Below the pieces are notes generated by a model. That model saw nothing but the letters and a program-made list of their open reading frames with translations. It was not told where the DNA came from and did no database searches. A program made the position numbers and the translations under genes. Positions 40,552-49,052 of a DNA stretch of 64,000 nucleotides are shown here, in pieces (positions within the stretch are counted from its first letter, which is position 1; the number at the start of each line of letters is the position of its first letter). The DNA is from JBBSAT01 sp046351235 (GTDB taxonomy: Bacteria; Myxococcota_A; Polyangia; Polyangiales; Sandaracinaceae), in assembly GCA_046351235.1 (NCBI GenBank), contig JAXLYV010000009.1, forward strand, positions 186,001-250,000, written 5' to 3'.

Positions 40552-43416
40552 ATGAGTCGATCTGCGCCGCGCTCCTTCCGCTCTCTTCCTCTTCTTCTCC
40601 TCGCTGCGCTCTGGAGTGCGAGCGCGTCCGGCTGCCCGACGCCGTCGCCGGCGTCCGCGCCCTGGCAGGTCGTGTCCGCGGGCCTGCCCGAGGCCGTGCT
40701 CTCCATCTCGGGCACCAGCGCCACGAACGTCTGGGCGGTCGGCGCCGACCACGGAACGGGCCCGCTCGTCCTGCACTGGGACGGCACGAGCTGGACGCGC
40801 GTCTCCACCGGTACCCGCGGCACGCTCTGGTGGGTGCACGTCTTCGCCGACGGGACGATCTACGCGGGCGGCGCGAACGCGACGATCCTGCGCTCCACCG
40901 ACGGGATGACCTTCACGCGCATGCCCGTGCCCGGGATCGCGTCGTACACGATCTTCGGCGTGTGGGGCGCGAGCCCGAGCGACGCCTACGCCGTCGGCAG
41001 CGTCTCGTCGCGCGACGGATTCGTCTGGCACTTCGACGGAAACGACTGGGCCGACGTGGCGCTCCCCGACGCCATCCCGGCCGACACCCTCGGCAACACG
41101 CCCGGTCTCTTCAAGGTCTGGGGCGACGGCGCCGGGCACGTCTACGTGGTCGGCGCGCGCGGCGTGCTCCTTCGCAGCACGGGCGGCGCGCCCTTCGAGA
41201 TCTTGCCGACCGGCACGCAGGCGACGCTCTTCACGGTGTCGGGCGATGCGACCCACGCGGTCGTCGTCGGCGGCCTCTCGAACGGCGTGATCCTCGAGGT
41301 CCCGCACGACGGCATGCCGCGCGACGTCTCGCCGGCGCTCGCACCGCTCGTGCAGGGCGTCTCGGTGCGCGACGGCCACGCCTGCGCGTGCGGCGCGACC
41401 GGCACGGTCTATCAGAGCAACGCGGGCGGCGCGTGGAGCGAGGTCGACACGGGCCTCACGCTCGACGTCGCGTCCCTGCACGCGGCGTGGATCGATCCTT
41501 CGGGTGGTGAGTGGGCCGTCGGCGGCGCGGTGCTCACGACGGATCTCGATCACGGAGCGATCGTCCACCGCGGCGAGCCGGTCGCGACCTACGCGCCGGT
41601 GATCCCGATGGACGGTGGCGTCGGTGACGGCTCGACGCCCATGCCCGTCACCTGCCCCGCGGCGCAGGTCGATCCGGAGCCCACGGGCACCATCGCGCGC
41701 CGCTGGAACGAGCAGATCATCGGCGCGATCCGGCGCGACATCCCGCGCCCGGGTGTGCACGCGCGCAACCTCTATCACCTGTCGGCGGCCATGTGGGACG
41801 CGTGGGCGACCTACGACACGACGGCGGACGGCGTCTTCTTCACCGAGCGCAACACCGCGGCCGACGTGCAGGCCGCGCGTGAGGAGGCGATCAGCTACGC
41901 CGCGTACCGCGTGCTCGTGCACCGCTACGAGCACCAGACGGGCGGGCCCGTCTCGGCCGCGTGCTTCGACGCGTTCATGGGCGTGCTCGGCTACGACCCG
42001 GAGAACACGACCACCACCGGCGACAGCCCGGCGGCCGTGGGCAATCGCATCGCGGCGGCCGTGATCGCGGCGACGATGGACGACGGCGCGAACGAGGCGA
42101 TGAACTACGCCGACACGACGATGTGGATGCCCACGAACCCGCCGCTGATCGTCGATCAGCCGGGCGTGACGCTCCCCGACCCGAGCCACTGGCAGCAGCT
42201 GAACCTCGCGATGGCCGAGACGCAGAACGGCATCGTCACGATGGCCGGTGTGCAGGGCTACATCGGCGCGCAGTGGGGCGAGGTCACGCCCTTCGCGATG
42301 ACGCGCCCCTCGCCGGGCGCGCTCTACCACGACCCCGGCCCGGCTCCCGCGTACGACACCGACGCGATGCGCGACGCGGTCGCCGACTTGCTGCATCGCT
42401 CGGCCGTGCTCGATCACACCGACGGCGTGATGATCGACATCTCGCCCGGCGCCTACGGCAACAACACGCTCGGCGCCGACGACGGCACGGGCCACCCGAT
42501 GAACCCCGTCACCTCGGCGCCCTACGCAGCCAACCGCGTTCCGCGCGGCGACTTCGCGCGCGTGCTCGCCGAGTTCTGGGCCGACGGCCCGCGCTCGGAG
42601 ACGCCGCCGGGCCACTGGTTCGTGCTCGCCAACGAAGTGAGCGACTCGCCGATGTGCGATCACCGCTTCGAGGGGCTGGGCACGCCGCTCGATCGCCTCG
42701 AGTGGGACGTGCGCCTCTATCTCGCGGTCGGCGGCGCGGTGCACGACGCGGCCATCACGGCGTGGGGCATCAAGCGCGCCTTCACGACGGTGCGACCGAT
42801 CTCGCTCGTGCGCGCGATGGCGGCGCTCGGCCAGTCGAGCGATCCCTCGATGCCGCACTACGACCCGAACGGCCTGCGCCTCGTGCCCGGCGAGGTCGAG
42901 CTGATCACGGCGCAGAGCGCAGCGCCCGGCGAGCGCCACGCGCACCTGCGGCACTCCATCGGTCAGATCGCCGTCCTCAGCTGGCGCGGTGAGCCCGGCG
43001 ATCGCGCGGCCGAGGTCGGCGGCGTGGGCTGGATCCGCGGGATCGACTGGATCCCGTATCAGCGGCGCACGTTCGTGACGCCCGCGTTCCCGGGCTTCAT
43101 CTCGGGCCACAGCACGTTCAGCCGCGCGGCGGCCGAGGTGCTCGCGGCGTTCACCGGCTCGCCGTACTTCCCGGGCGGCCTCGGCACCTACCACACCACC
43201 GCCGGCAGCTACCTCGTGTTCGAGGACGGCCCGAGCGTGGACGTCGAGCTGCAGTGGGCGACCTACTACGACGCTGCCGATCAGGCGGGCCAGTCGCGCA
43301 TCTTCGGCGGCATCCACATCATCCCCGACGACTACGTCGGACGACGCCTCGGCAGCCAGGTCGGCATGGACGCGTACGCGCACGCGCGCACGTTCTTCGA
43401 CGGCAGCGCGCGTTGA
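40552..43416 (+). CDS. Lipoprotein: beta-propeller fused to vanadium-dependent haloperoxidase
   Basis: A 954-residue protein with signal peptide ending SASASGC (lipobox). Residues 35-370 are a propeller of repeats such as SISGTSATNVWAVGADHG, GVWGASPSDAYAVGS and TVSGDATHAVVVGG. A linker (MDGGVGDGSTPMPVTCP) leads to a vanadium haloperoxidase/PAP2-type domain (about 390-950): RPGVHARNLYHLSAAMWDAW, TVRPIS with Arg748, GFISGHSTFSRAAAE with His853 and GGIHIIPDDYVGRRLG with His922, the vanadate-binding set. Should oxidise halides with peroxide, or act as a phosphatase, outside the cytoplasm. The fusion is unusual; the propeller may target it. Divergent from the coiled-coil gene. Confidence 0.92.
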   Translation: MSRSAPRSFRSLPLLLLAALWSASASGCPTPSPASAPWQVVSAGLPEAVLSISGTSATNVWAVGADHGTGPLVLHWDGTSWTRVSTGTRGTLWWVHVFADGTIYAGGANATILRSTDGMTFTRMPVPGIASYTIFGVWGASPSDAYAVGSVSSRDGFVWHFDGNDWADVALPDAIPADTLGNTPGLFKVWGDGAGHVYVVGARGVLLRSTGGAPFEILPTGTQATLFTVSGDATHAVVVGGLSNGVILEVPHDGMPRDVSPALAPLVQGVSVRDGHACACGATGTVYQSNAGGAWSEVDTGLTLDVASLHAAWIDPSGGEWAVGGAVLTTDLDHGAIVHRGEPVATYAPVIPMDGGVGDGSTPMPVTCPAAQVDPEPTGTIARRWNEQIIGAIRRDIPRPGVHARNLYHLSAAMWDAWATYDTTADGVFFTERNTAADVQAAREEAISYAAYRVLVHRYEHQTGGPVSAACFDAFMGVLGYDPENTTTTGDSPAAVGNRIAAAVIAATMDDGANEAMNYADTTMWMPTNPPLIVDQPGVTLPDPSHWQQLNLAMAETQNGIVTMAGVQGYIGAQWGEVTPFAMTRPSPGALYHDPGPAPAYDTDAMRDAVADLLHRSAVLDHTDGVMIDISPGAYGNNTLGADDGTGHPMNPVTSAPYAANRVPRGDFARVLAEFWADGPRSETPPGHWFVLANEVSDSPMCDHRFEGLGTPLDRLEWDVRLYLAVGGAVHDAAITAWGIKRAFTTVRPISLVRAMAALGQSSDPSMPHYDPNGLRLVPGEVELITAQSAAPGERHAHLRHSIGQIAVLSWRGEPGDRAAEVGGVGWIRGIDWIPYQRRTFVTPAFPGFISGHSTFSRAAAEVLAAFTGSPYFPGGLGTYHTTAGSYLVFEDGPSVDVELQWATYYDAADQAGQSRIFGGIHIIPDDYVGRRLGSQVGMDAYAHARTFFDGSAR

Positions 43417-43633
43417 GGCGCGCCGCGGCGCTCGGTCTCGCGCTCGTGGTGCTCGACGGCTCCACGCCGCGAGGCCGCGTCGTCGCCTTCGGGGAGCGCC
43501 TCGGGATGGCCTTCGATCTCGCGCCGACGGGAACGGCGGCCCGAACCTCACGTTCTCCACCGACGTCGCCTTCTCGTTCTGGACGACGGTGAATCCGATC
43601 GATTGGCAGTGGAGCCCGAGAAGCGCTCGGTAG
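43413..43633 (+). pseudogene. Frameshifted remnant of a small exported or barrel protein
   Basis: Directly after the haloperoxidase (TTG at 43413 inside its stop as TTGA) one frame reads a signal-peptide-like stretch (RRAAALGLALVVLDG) then VVAFGERLGMAFDLAPTG. At about 43530 the sensible reading moves to another frame: NGGPNLTFSTDVAFSFW, TTVNPIDWQWSPRSAR, stop at 43631. The second part looks like the end of an outer-membrane barrel strand set. A single missing base would reconcile the two. Either a decayed gene or an assembly error. No other content in this gap. Confidence 0.45.
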
Positions 43634-43636
43634 GGA

Positions 43637-44428
43637 TCAGGGCTCGAGGCTCTCGGTGAGCCTGCAGCGGCCGTCGTCGCAGACGACCCCGTCGCGGCTC
43701 ACGCGCGGGAGGCCGCGCTCGCCCGTGGGATCGATCTCCCGCGCGAGGCGCTGGGCCGACCCGGCGCGGCACGCGTTCGCGAGGGAGTGTCCTTCGCCAC
43801 CTTGCTCGAGCCGCACGCACTCGGCGTCGCTCGAGCAGCTCGCCCAGCGCCACTCGAGCTCGCAGGCGTGTGCCACGCAGCGCGGGAGCGGGAGCGGGCA
43901 GACGCTCGGCATGTCGCCGATGTCGTGCAGCTCGAGCCCATCGAGGCGGGCCTGGACTTCGCTCGCGGCGGTGCGGTTCGCGGCGACGATCACACCGCCC
44001 GCGTTGCACCACTCGACGCGTCCAGCGCCGAGCGCGACGCAGTCTTCGTCGGCCCCGCAGACCACCTCGCTCTCCGCGAGCGGCGCGCGGACCGCGGTCT
44101 CCACGCTCGCGTAGAGCGGCCCGCAGCTCGACGCCGAACCGGCCCGAGGGTCGGACAGCACCTCGCGCGCCACGTTCGTGCAGACGTACGCGGACACTCC
44201 TTCCATGGCCAGCGTGTCGGGCCACTCACGGCATGGCGCCACCGCGTCGCCGAGCTCCTGGCAGCACGAATCGAGCTGGGCGCAGACGGCGGGGAGATCT
44301 TCCTCGGGCAGCCCGCTCGTCGAGACCGGCGCGACAGGCTCGGCCGCGGGGCTGCGATAGGGAGGCTGTGCCGCGCGACCGCCGCACGCGACGAGCACGA
44401 CGACGAGGATCGAGCCCATCCGCGGCAT
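43637..44428 (-). CDS. Cysteine-containing lipoprotein, unknown function
   Basis: A 263-residue lipoprotein: MPRMGSILVVVLVACGG gives a short signal peptide with lipobox LVAC. The mature part has about 15 cysteines in pairs (DSCCQELG, VCGADEDCVALG, WASCSSDAECVRL, VVCDDGRCRL), each resembling the C-x5-C units of the larger Cys-rich lipoproteins in the window. No enzymatic motif. The leaderless hexamer TACGCT sits 6 nt before the ATG. Ends close to the apparent pseudogene, which it faces convergently. Confidence 0.85.
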   Translation of the reverse strand: MPRMGSILVVVLVACGGRAAQPPYRSPAAEPVAPVSTSGLPEEDLPAVCAQLDSCCQELGDAVAPCREWPDTLAMEGVSAYVCTNVAREVLSDPRAGSASSCGPLYASVETAVRAPLAESEVVCGADEDCVALGAGRVEWCNAGGVIVAANRTAASEVQARLDGLELHDIGDMPSVCPLPLPRCVAHACELEWRWASCSSDAECVRLEQGGEGHSLANACRAGSAQRLAREIDPTGERGLPRVSRDGVVCDDGRCRLTESLEP

Positions 44429-44434
44429 CGCCCG

Positions 44435-44440
44435 AGCGTA
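44435..44440 (-). promoter_or_regulatory. -10-like hexamer TACGCT, leaderless start
   Basis: TACGCT on the minus strand ends 6 nt before the ATG at 44428. It shares the 76-bp divergent gap with the plus promoter at 44492. Confidence 0.5.
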
Positions 44441-44491
44441 CCCGAGCCGTACGAGGAGCGTCTCGGCTCGGTCGCCCGCACCGAGACGCGG

Positions 44492-44497
44492 TACAAC
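44492..44497 (+). promoter_or_regulatory. -10-like hexamer TACAAC, leaderless start
   Basis: TACAAC ends 7 nt before the GTG at 44505, with no Shine-Dalgarno between. Confidence 0.45.
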
Positions 44498-44504
44498 GCT
44501 CCAC

Positions 44505-44963
44505 GTGAGCAAGAAGCGCGCGTTCGATGCGGACGAGGTGGAGACGGAGGAGGCGCCGGCCTCGAGCGCGCCGCTCCGCACCGAGCCCACGCCGCGCGGG
44601 CGGACGGCGATCGCGCTGGTGCTCGTGAGCTGGGTGCTGCCGCTCGGGATGCTCGTCTCGCTCTTCACGTACGCGGAAGAGGACCACGCCGTGCAGCTCG
44701 CGCACCGCGCGCTGCTCGCCACGGCGATCCTGCTCTTGCTCGCCGGGATGGGCCTCGGCGTGCGCGGCATCGACCTCGCGCGCAAGGATCCGCGCCTGCG
44801 CCGCGTGCTCGCGATCTGGGCGCTGATCCTCGGCGTCTCGACACCGGTCGTGTGGGTGGCCGAGGCGCTCTTCGGGATGCGCGTGCTCGCCGTGCGCGAC
44901 CGGCTCGATGCCGAGGCGGCCGAGGACGCGCCGGCCGGCGCGCCTACGACCACGACCGAATAG
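44505..44963 (+). CDS. Small three-helix membrane protein
   Basis: A 152-residue integral membrane protein starting at GTG. A charged N-terminal tail (1-32) precedes three hydrophobic segments: TAIALVLVSWVLPLGMLVSLF (about 34-54), ALLATAILLLLAGMGLGVRG (about 69-88) and VLAIWALILGVSTPVVWVAEALF (about 100-122), then an acidic Ala/Pro/Thr tail. I do not recognise a family. Monocistronic, between two lipoprotein genes, with a perfect palindromic terminator right after the stop. Confidence 0.8.
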   Translation: MSKKRAFDADEVETEEAPASSAPLRTEPTPRGRTAIALVLVSWVLPLGMLVSLFTYAEEDHAVQLAHRALLATAILLLLAGMGLGVRGIDLARKDPRLRRVLAIWALILGVSTPVVWVAEALFGMRVLAVRDRLDAEAAEDAPAGAPTTTTE

Positions 44964-44964
44964 C

Positions 44965-44982
44965 CGCTCTCGCGCGAGAGCG
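44965..44982. terminator. Bidirectional palindromic terminator
   Basis: CGCTCTCGC-GCGAGAGCG is a perfect 18-bp palindrome occupying nearly all of the 21 bp between the convergent stops at 44963 and 44985. Confidence 0.55.
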
Positions 44983-44984
44983 CC

Positions 44985-45920
44985 TCACGGCATCGGGATC
45001 GCCCGTCCCTGGGCGTCGCGCACGTCCCACTCGACGATCGCGCCGGGCGCCGCCTCGTAACTCAGCACCCCGAAGCTGCCTGGCCGGTCGATCACCACGT
45101 CGCGGAAGTGGAGGTTCGTCACGGCGCCGCCACTCGCCCCGTCGCCGCGCACGTAGATCGTGTAGCCGCCGCCCGCGAGGTGCGCGTGCTCGATCACCAC
45201 GTCGTCGATCGGGCCGTAGTCGTTCGTGATGTTGATCGCCGAGGTCTGGTCGTGCGGGTTGTCGATGACGACGTCGCGGATCACCACGCGCGCGCCACCG
45301 TAGATCTCGATCCCGTCGTTGTGCGCCGTGGGGCTCGTGCCGAGGTCGTGGATGCAGGTGTGCTCGACCAAGAGGTTCCCCGCTGCGACCGAGATGCCGT
45401 CGTGGCTCCCGGAGATGTCGAGGTCCCGCAGCGTCATCCCCGGCACGTCCACGAGCACGCCCTTGAGCGGGCCGTCGTCGCTGACCGAGGTCGCGGTGAT
45501 CGTGCCGCTCTCCACGAGCAGACCGGCGCCCGGGTCGCGGCCATCGGTGCGGATCGTGTAGTAGCCGCCGGTCGTCGCGCTCGGGTCGAGCAAGAAGCGC
45601 CGGAGCACGACCGCGTCCGAGCGCACGAAGACGTGGGCGTTGCTCCGGAAGTCCGTGAGCACCAGCCCGGGCATGTCGAAGATCTCTGCGAACGCGTAGT
45701 CGCTCCGCCAGATCGCGGTGGTCGCGAGATCGGTGAGCCCGGCCGGGTCGCCGTCGAAGCCGCACCGGTCGAGGGCGGCGTCGGGCGAGGGGCCCACGTC
45801 CCGCGCCGGCGCGTCGGAGCTCGGCGCATCCGTCGCGGCGGCATCGGCGGCGTGGGGAACCGAAGGTGTGTCGCAGGCGGCTGCGGAGAGGCAGAGCGCG
45901 GAGAGCGCGAGGATTCGCAT
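44985..45920 (-). CDS. Right-handed beta-helix lipoprotein
   Basis: A 311-residue lipoprotein (signal peptide ending CLSAAAC, then an Asp/Ala/Ser/Pro linker to about residue 50). The body shows parallel beta-helix coils about 22-25 residues apart: GLVLTDFRSNAHVFVRSDAVVLRRFLLD, GLLVESGTITATSV, GVLVDVPGMTLRDLDISG, NLLVEHTCIHDLG, RVVIRDVVIDNP, DVVIEHAHLAGG, NLHFRDVVIDRPG. This is the pectate-lyase/parallel-beta-helix fold (PbH1-type), but lyase residues are not evident. Probably binds or modifies polysaccharide at the surface. Leaderless TACGCT promoter. Confidence 0.88.
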   Translation of the reverse strand: MRILALSALCLSAAACDTPSVPHAADAAATDAPSSDAPARDVGPSPDAALDRCGFDGDPAGLTDLATTAIWRSDYAFAEIFDMPGLVLTDFRSNAHVFVRSDAVVLRRFLLDPSATTGGYYTIRTDGRDPGAGLLVESGTITATSVSDDGPLKGVLVDVPGMTLRDLDISGSHDGISVAAGNLLVEHTCIHDLGTSPTAHNDGIEIYGGARVVIRDVVIDNPHDQTSAINITNDYGPIDDVVIEHAHLAGGGYTIYVRGDGASGGAVTNLHFRDVVIDRPGSFGVLSYEAAPGAIVEWDVRDAQGRAIPMP

Positions 45921-45926
45921 CTCCCG

Positions 45927-45932
45927 AGCGTA
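45927..45932 (-). promoter_or_regulatory. -10-like hexamer TACGCT, leaderless start
   Basis: TACGCT on the minus strand ends 6 nt before the ATG at 45920; the sequence CTCCCG between doubles as a weak Shine-Dalgarno (GGGAG). Confidence 0.5.
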
Positions 45933-45993
45933 GGTCTCCGAGCACGACGCTGTCATGTCGTCGGCCGCCGATGCAGGCCTGCCGCCGACCGAG

Positions 45994-45999
45994 TAGAGT
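45994..45999 (+). promoter_or_regulatory. -10-like hexamer TAGAGT of the CBS gene
   Basis: TAGAGT lies 25 nt before the GTG at 46025, leaving an ordinary leader that holds the GGAGGA Shine-Dalgarno at 46015-46020 within a small CCGC/GCGG hairpin. The same hexamer precedes the cysteine synthase gene at 52629. Confidence 0.5.
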
Positions 46000-46024
46000 G
46001 CCGCCGCTTTCCGCGGAGGATCCC

Positions 46025-47404
46025 GTGACGCAGTTGATGAAGGGTGCGCTTCCCAACGTTCTCGGTGCCATCGGTCGCACGCCGATCATCAAGCTCGAGC
46101 GCATCGGCGCCGACCTGCCCGCGAGCCTCTACGTGAAGTGCGAGTTCATGAACCCCGCGGGCTCGATGAAGGACCGCATGGTCCTGCGCATGCTCGACGA
46201 GGCCGAGAAGCGCGGCGAGCTCAAGCCGGGCCACACGATCGTCGAGGCCACGAGCGGCAACACCGGCGCGGCGATCGCGATGATCGCCGCGGTGCGCGGC
46301 TACAAGTGCATCTTCGTCATGCCCGACAAGATGTCGGCGGAGAAGATCCAGTCGCTCAAGGCCTACGGCGCGAAGGTCGTCGTCTGCCCCGCGGCGGTCG
46401 AGCCCGACGACCCGCGCAGCTACTACCAGGTGGCCAAGCGCCTCGCGCACGAGACGCCGAACGCGTTCTACGCCAACCAGTACCACAACCTCGACAACCC
46501 CCTCGGCCACTACGGCTCGACCGGCCCCGAGATCTGGGAGCAGACGGGCGGCGAGCTCGACGTGCTCGTCGCCGGCATGGGCACGGGCGGCACGATCTCG
46601 GGCACGGGCAAGTACCTCAAGGAGAAGAAGCCCTCGCTCCAGGTCGTCGGCGTCGATCCCGTCGGCTCGCTCTACTACGACTACGTGAAGAGCGGCCGCG
46701 TCACCAAGCCCTTCACGTACATGGTCGAGGGCATCGGCGAGGACTTCTTCCCGAGCACGATGAACCTGAAGATCCTCGACGAGATCATCCGCGTCGACGA
46801 CAAGGAGTGCTTCCACACGACGCGCGATCTCGTGCGCCTCGAAGGGCTCTACGTCGGCGGCAGCTGCGGCGCGGCGGTCGCGGGCGCGCTGAAGTACGCG
46901 CAGCAGACGAAGAAGAAGGAGAACATCCTCGTCATGCTGCCGGACTCGGCGGCGAAGTATCTGTCGAAGATCTTCAACGACGAGTGGATGCGCGAGAACG
47001 GCTTCCTCGAGAACACCGGCCTCGGTGTCGTCGCGGATCTGCTGAAGACCAAGAGCGAAGAGATCATCACCGCGCAGCCCACCGATCGCGTGCGCGACGT
47101 GATCGCGCGCATGAAGGCGCACGGCATCTCGCAGCTGCCGGTGGTCGAAGGCGGCAAGCTCGTCGGCGCGGTCGCCGAGGTCGATCTGCTCCGCTACCTC
47201 GTGAGCGGCGAGCACTCGCTCGAGAGCGCGGTCGGCCCGCTCGCCGAGAGCGACTACGCGACGGTCTCGCCGCGCACGAGCATCGAGAACCTGCAGGGCC
47301 TCTTGAACGATGCGCGCATGGCGATCGTGACCGACGAAGGAAAGATCGTCGGCGTCGTCACGAAGATCGATCTCATCGACTTCCTCGCGCGCCGCACGGC
47401 CTGA
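46025..47404 (+). CDS. Cystathionine beta-synthase (PLP domain plus CBS pair)
   Basis: A 459-residue PLP enzyme. GTG at 46025 has GGAGGA 4 nt upstream. The catalytic domain (about 8-320) has NPAGSMKDRM with the Schiff-base Lys49, the Asn-containing EATSGNTGAAIAMIAAVRGYK loop and GMGTGGTISGTGKYLKE phosphate loop. Two CBS modules follow (about 345-455: ITAQPTDRVRDVIARMKAHGISQLPVVEGGKLVGAV and MAIVTDEGKIVGVVTKIDLIDFL), as in eukaryotic-type CBS but without the N-terminal haem domain. Condenses serine and homocysteine to cystathionine in transsulfuration; the CBS pair likely binds an adenosyl ligand. Monocistronic; followed by palindromic element copy B. Confidence 0.96.
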   Translation: MTQLMKGALPNVLGAIGRTPIIKLERIGADLPASLYVKCEFMNPAGSMKDRMVLRMLDEAEKRGELKPGHTIVEATSGNTGAAIAMIAAVRGYKCIFVMPDKMSAEKIQSLKAYGAKVVVCPAAVEPDDPRSYYQVAKRLAHETPNAFYANQYHNLDNPLGHYGSTGPEIWEQTGGELDVLVAGMGTGGTISGTGKYLKEKKPSLQVVGVDPVGSLYYDYVKSGRVTKPFTYMVEGIGEDFFPSTMNLKILDEIIRVDDKECFHTTRDLVRLEGLYVGGSCGAAVAGALKYAQQTKKKENILVMLPDSAAKYLSKIFNDEWMRENGFLENTGLGVVADLLKTKSEEIITAQPTDRVRDVIARMKAHGISQLPVVEGGKLVGAVAEVDLLRYLVSGEHSLESAVGPLAESDYATVSPRTSIENLQGLLNDARMAIVTDEGKIVGVVTKIDLIDFLARRTA

Positions 47405-47410
47405 GCTCGG

Positions 47411-47474
47411 CCGGAGCGCCGGCGAGCCGGGGGCCGACACGATGGTGTCGGGTCCGCGCCGCGGACCACTCCGG
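47411..47474. repeat. Palindromic repetitive element, copy B (intergenic)
   Basis: A 64-bp element in the 76-bp gap between convergent genes. Terminal inverted repeats CCGGAGCG and CACTCCGG enclose CCGACA-N6-TGTCGG and GTCCGC-N3-GCGGAC. In reverse complement it matches 4450-4512, which lies inside an esterase gene; the stems are conserved and the loops differ. Here it probably also works as a bidirectional terminator. Confidence 0.85.
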
Positions 47475-47480
47475 CAGAGA

Positions 47481-48977
47481 TCAGAGCCCCGACGCGTCGA
47501 AGGTCTCCCACGTCTCGTCGACGTCCACCTGCATCCGTCGTGCTCCCGGCGGAACGGGCACCGAGCGCGAGCCCGTGCACGAGGTCTCGGAGGGCGTGTC
47601 GACGGCGCTCGCGACGATGTCGATGTCGTCGTCCGCGTCGACGTCGACCTCGTAGTGGCCGCGCGGGTCGGTCTCCACGTGCACGCCTTCGATGCGCACC
47701 GAGGAGGGATCGGGGCCGCCCTGGCAGCGCGTCGTTCCCGAGACTCGTACGCGATGGCGCTCCACGGGCGCGGCGCTCGGGACGAAGAGGCTGAGCTCGC
47801 CGAGCGTCAGGCACGCGAGCACGGGAGCGGCCGTCGCCGTGGGGCGCCACACGGCCGTGCTCGTGCAGGCGCCGGCGGCCTCACCGAGCCAGCGCTGCGC
47901 CAGCGTCGCCGCGTCGAGGAGCCGCGCTCCGTGGCCGTTCACGACGAGCACCTGTCGCCCGAGCGCGTAGAGATGCTCGAAGCCCCCGGCATGGAAGGGC
48001 TCCGAGCGTGCGGTGCGCGTGCGCGACGCGAGGTCGTAGCGCCGCACTTCGAGCTGCCCTCGCCCGACCGTCACGAGCGTCGTGAGCGTCTCGCCCTCGA
48101 GCAGCGCCGAGGGCGATTCGGAGAAGAACGGCGCATCGAGCGGCACCTCGCGCGCCGCGCCGTCGGGCTCGACCAGCCGCAGCGCGGCGGCGGAAGCGGT
48201 CGACTCGAGCACGACGCCTCGCCCCGGGATCGGCACGAGGAGCCCGTCTTCGGCGGCCACGTCGAATCGATGCTCGCCGGTCCGTGCGTCGCGCCCCACG
48301 AGGCCCGCGCGGGTGAGCGCGAACGCGGTGCCGTGCACGACGAGCGGTGCGGGCTCGAAGGGGGCTGCGATCTCCCAGATCGTCGCGCCGGAGCGGGCGT
48401 CGAGCCCGAGCCAGCCCGCGCTCGTGGTCACGACGAACGTATCGTCCTCGCCCGCCGTGTCGTTCGTGTCGCCCGGCGATGGGCGCTCCCAGCGCACGGC
48501 GAGCGTCTCGAGATCGCGCGCGACGAGTGTCTCGTCGCTCGCGCACGTGAGGAACGCGCCCCCGGCGACGGCCACGCCGCGCCACGAGCCGCAGCGCGTC
48601 GAGAGCCCCCGCTCGTTCGCGTAGGCGCGGAGCGGCGTCGTGCCGTCGCTCGGGATCACCACGAAGCGATCGGGGCCGATGACGACGAGGGGCTTTCCGT
48701 CCTGTGCGACGAGCGCCGTCAGCCCATGGCCGAGGTCGACGTCGACGCGCGTGAACGACGCCACGGGCTCGTCGGGCCATGCGAGCGCGGCGCTCTCGGC
48801 GAGCACGGCCGGCGGCGTCGCCGCCGCGGGGGAGCTCGCAGGGGCAGTCTCGGTCACCGGCGTGTGCGTCGTGGCCTCCACGGTGGGCCCCGACGCCGGA
48901 GGCGCGGGCGCGGGAAGCGCCGGTCCACCGCCGCCGCACCCGAGCACCAGAGCGAGCCCCGCGAGTGACGCGCGCAT
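47481..48977 (-). CDS. PQQ-like beta-propeller lipoprotein
   Basis: A 498-residue lipoprotein with signal peptide ending GLALVLGC. A Pro/Ala/Thr linker (to about 60) leads to an eight-bladed PQQ-type propeller: LVARDLETLAVRWERPSPG, WLGLDARSGATIWEIAAPF, LVGRDARTGEHRFDVAAEDG, ARLLDAATLAQRWLG are the characteristic D-x-x-T-G-x-x-x-W blades. The last 90 residues form a small beta domain (RVRVSGTTRCQGGPDPSSVRIEGVHVETDPRGHYEVDVD), like a carboxypeptidase-regulatory insert. Probably a scaffold or quality-control protein of the envelope (BamB-like fold), not an alcohol dehydrogenase, as catalytic residues are absent. Confidence 0.86.
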   Translation of the reverse strand: MRASLAGLALVLGCGGGGPALPAPAPPASGPTVEATTHTPVTETAPASSPAAATPPAVLAESAALAWPDEPVASFTRVDVDLGHGLTALVAQDGKPLVVIGPDRFVVIPSDGTTPLRAYANERGLSTRCGSWRGVAVAGGAFLTCASDETLVARDLETLAVRWERPSPGDTNDTAGEDDTFVVTTSAGWLGLDARSGATIWEIAAPFEPAPLVVHGTAFALTRAGLVGRDARTGEHRFDVAAEDGLLVPIPGRGVVLESTASAAALRLVEPDGAAREVPLDAPFFSESPSALLEGETLTTLVTVGRGQLEVRRYDLASRTRTARSEPFHAGGFEHLYALGRQVLVVNGHGARLLDAATLAQRWLGEAAGACTSTAVWRPTATAAPVLACLTLGELSLFVPSAAPVERHRVRVSGTTRCQGGPDPSSVRIEGVHVETDPRGHYEVDVDADDDIDIVASAVDTPSETSCTGSRSVPVPPGARRMQVDVDETWETFDASGL

Positions 48978-48983
48978 GCGGCG

Positions 48984-48989
48984 AGCATC
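48984..48989 (-). promoter_or_regulatory. -10-like hexamer GATGCT, leaderless start
   Basis: GATGCT on the minus strand ends 6 nt before the ATG at 48977, a one-base variant of the TAYGCT motif seen elsewhere. Confidence 0.4.
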
Positions 48990-49052
48990 TCATGGCGCGC
49001 GCTCGCCGCGCGACCGCTCGGCTCCGCGCCGGCCGAGCGTCGGCGGTCGCGT

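Noticed and set aside
45921..46024. SAM or other riboswitch upstream of the cystathionine beta-synthase gene
   Set aside because: Leader is only about 20 nt from the predicted transcription start; too short for a known riboswitch.
47481..48977. PQQ-dependent dehydrogenase
   Set aside because: Propeller blades match but the catalytic calcium and aspartate motifs are absent; a scaffold role is more likely.
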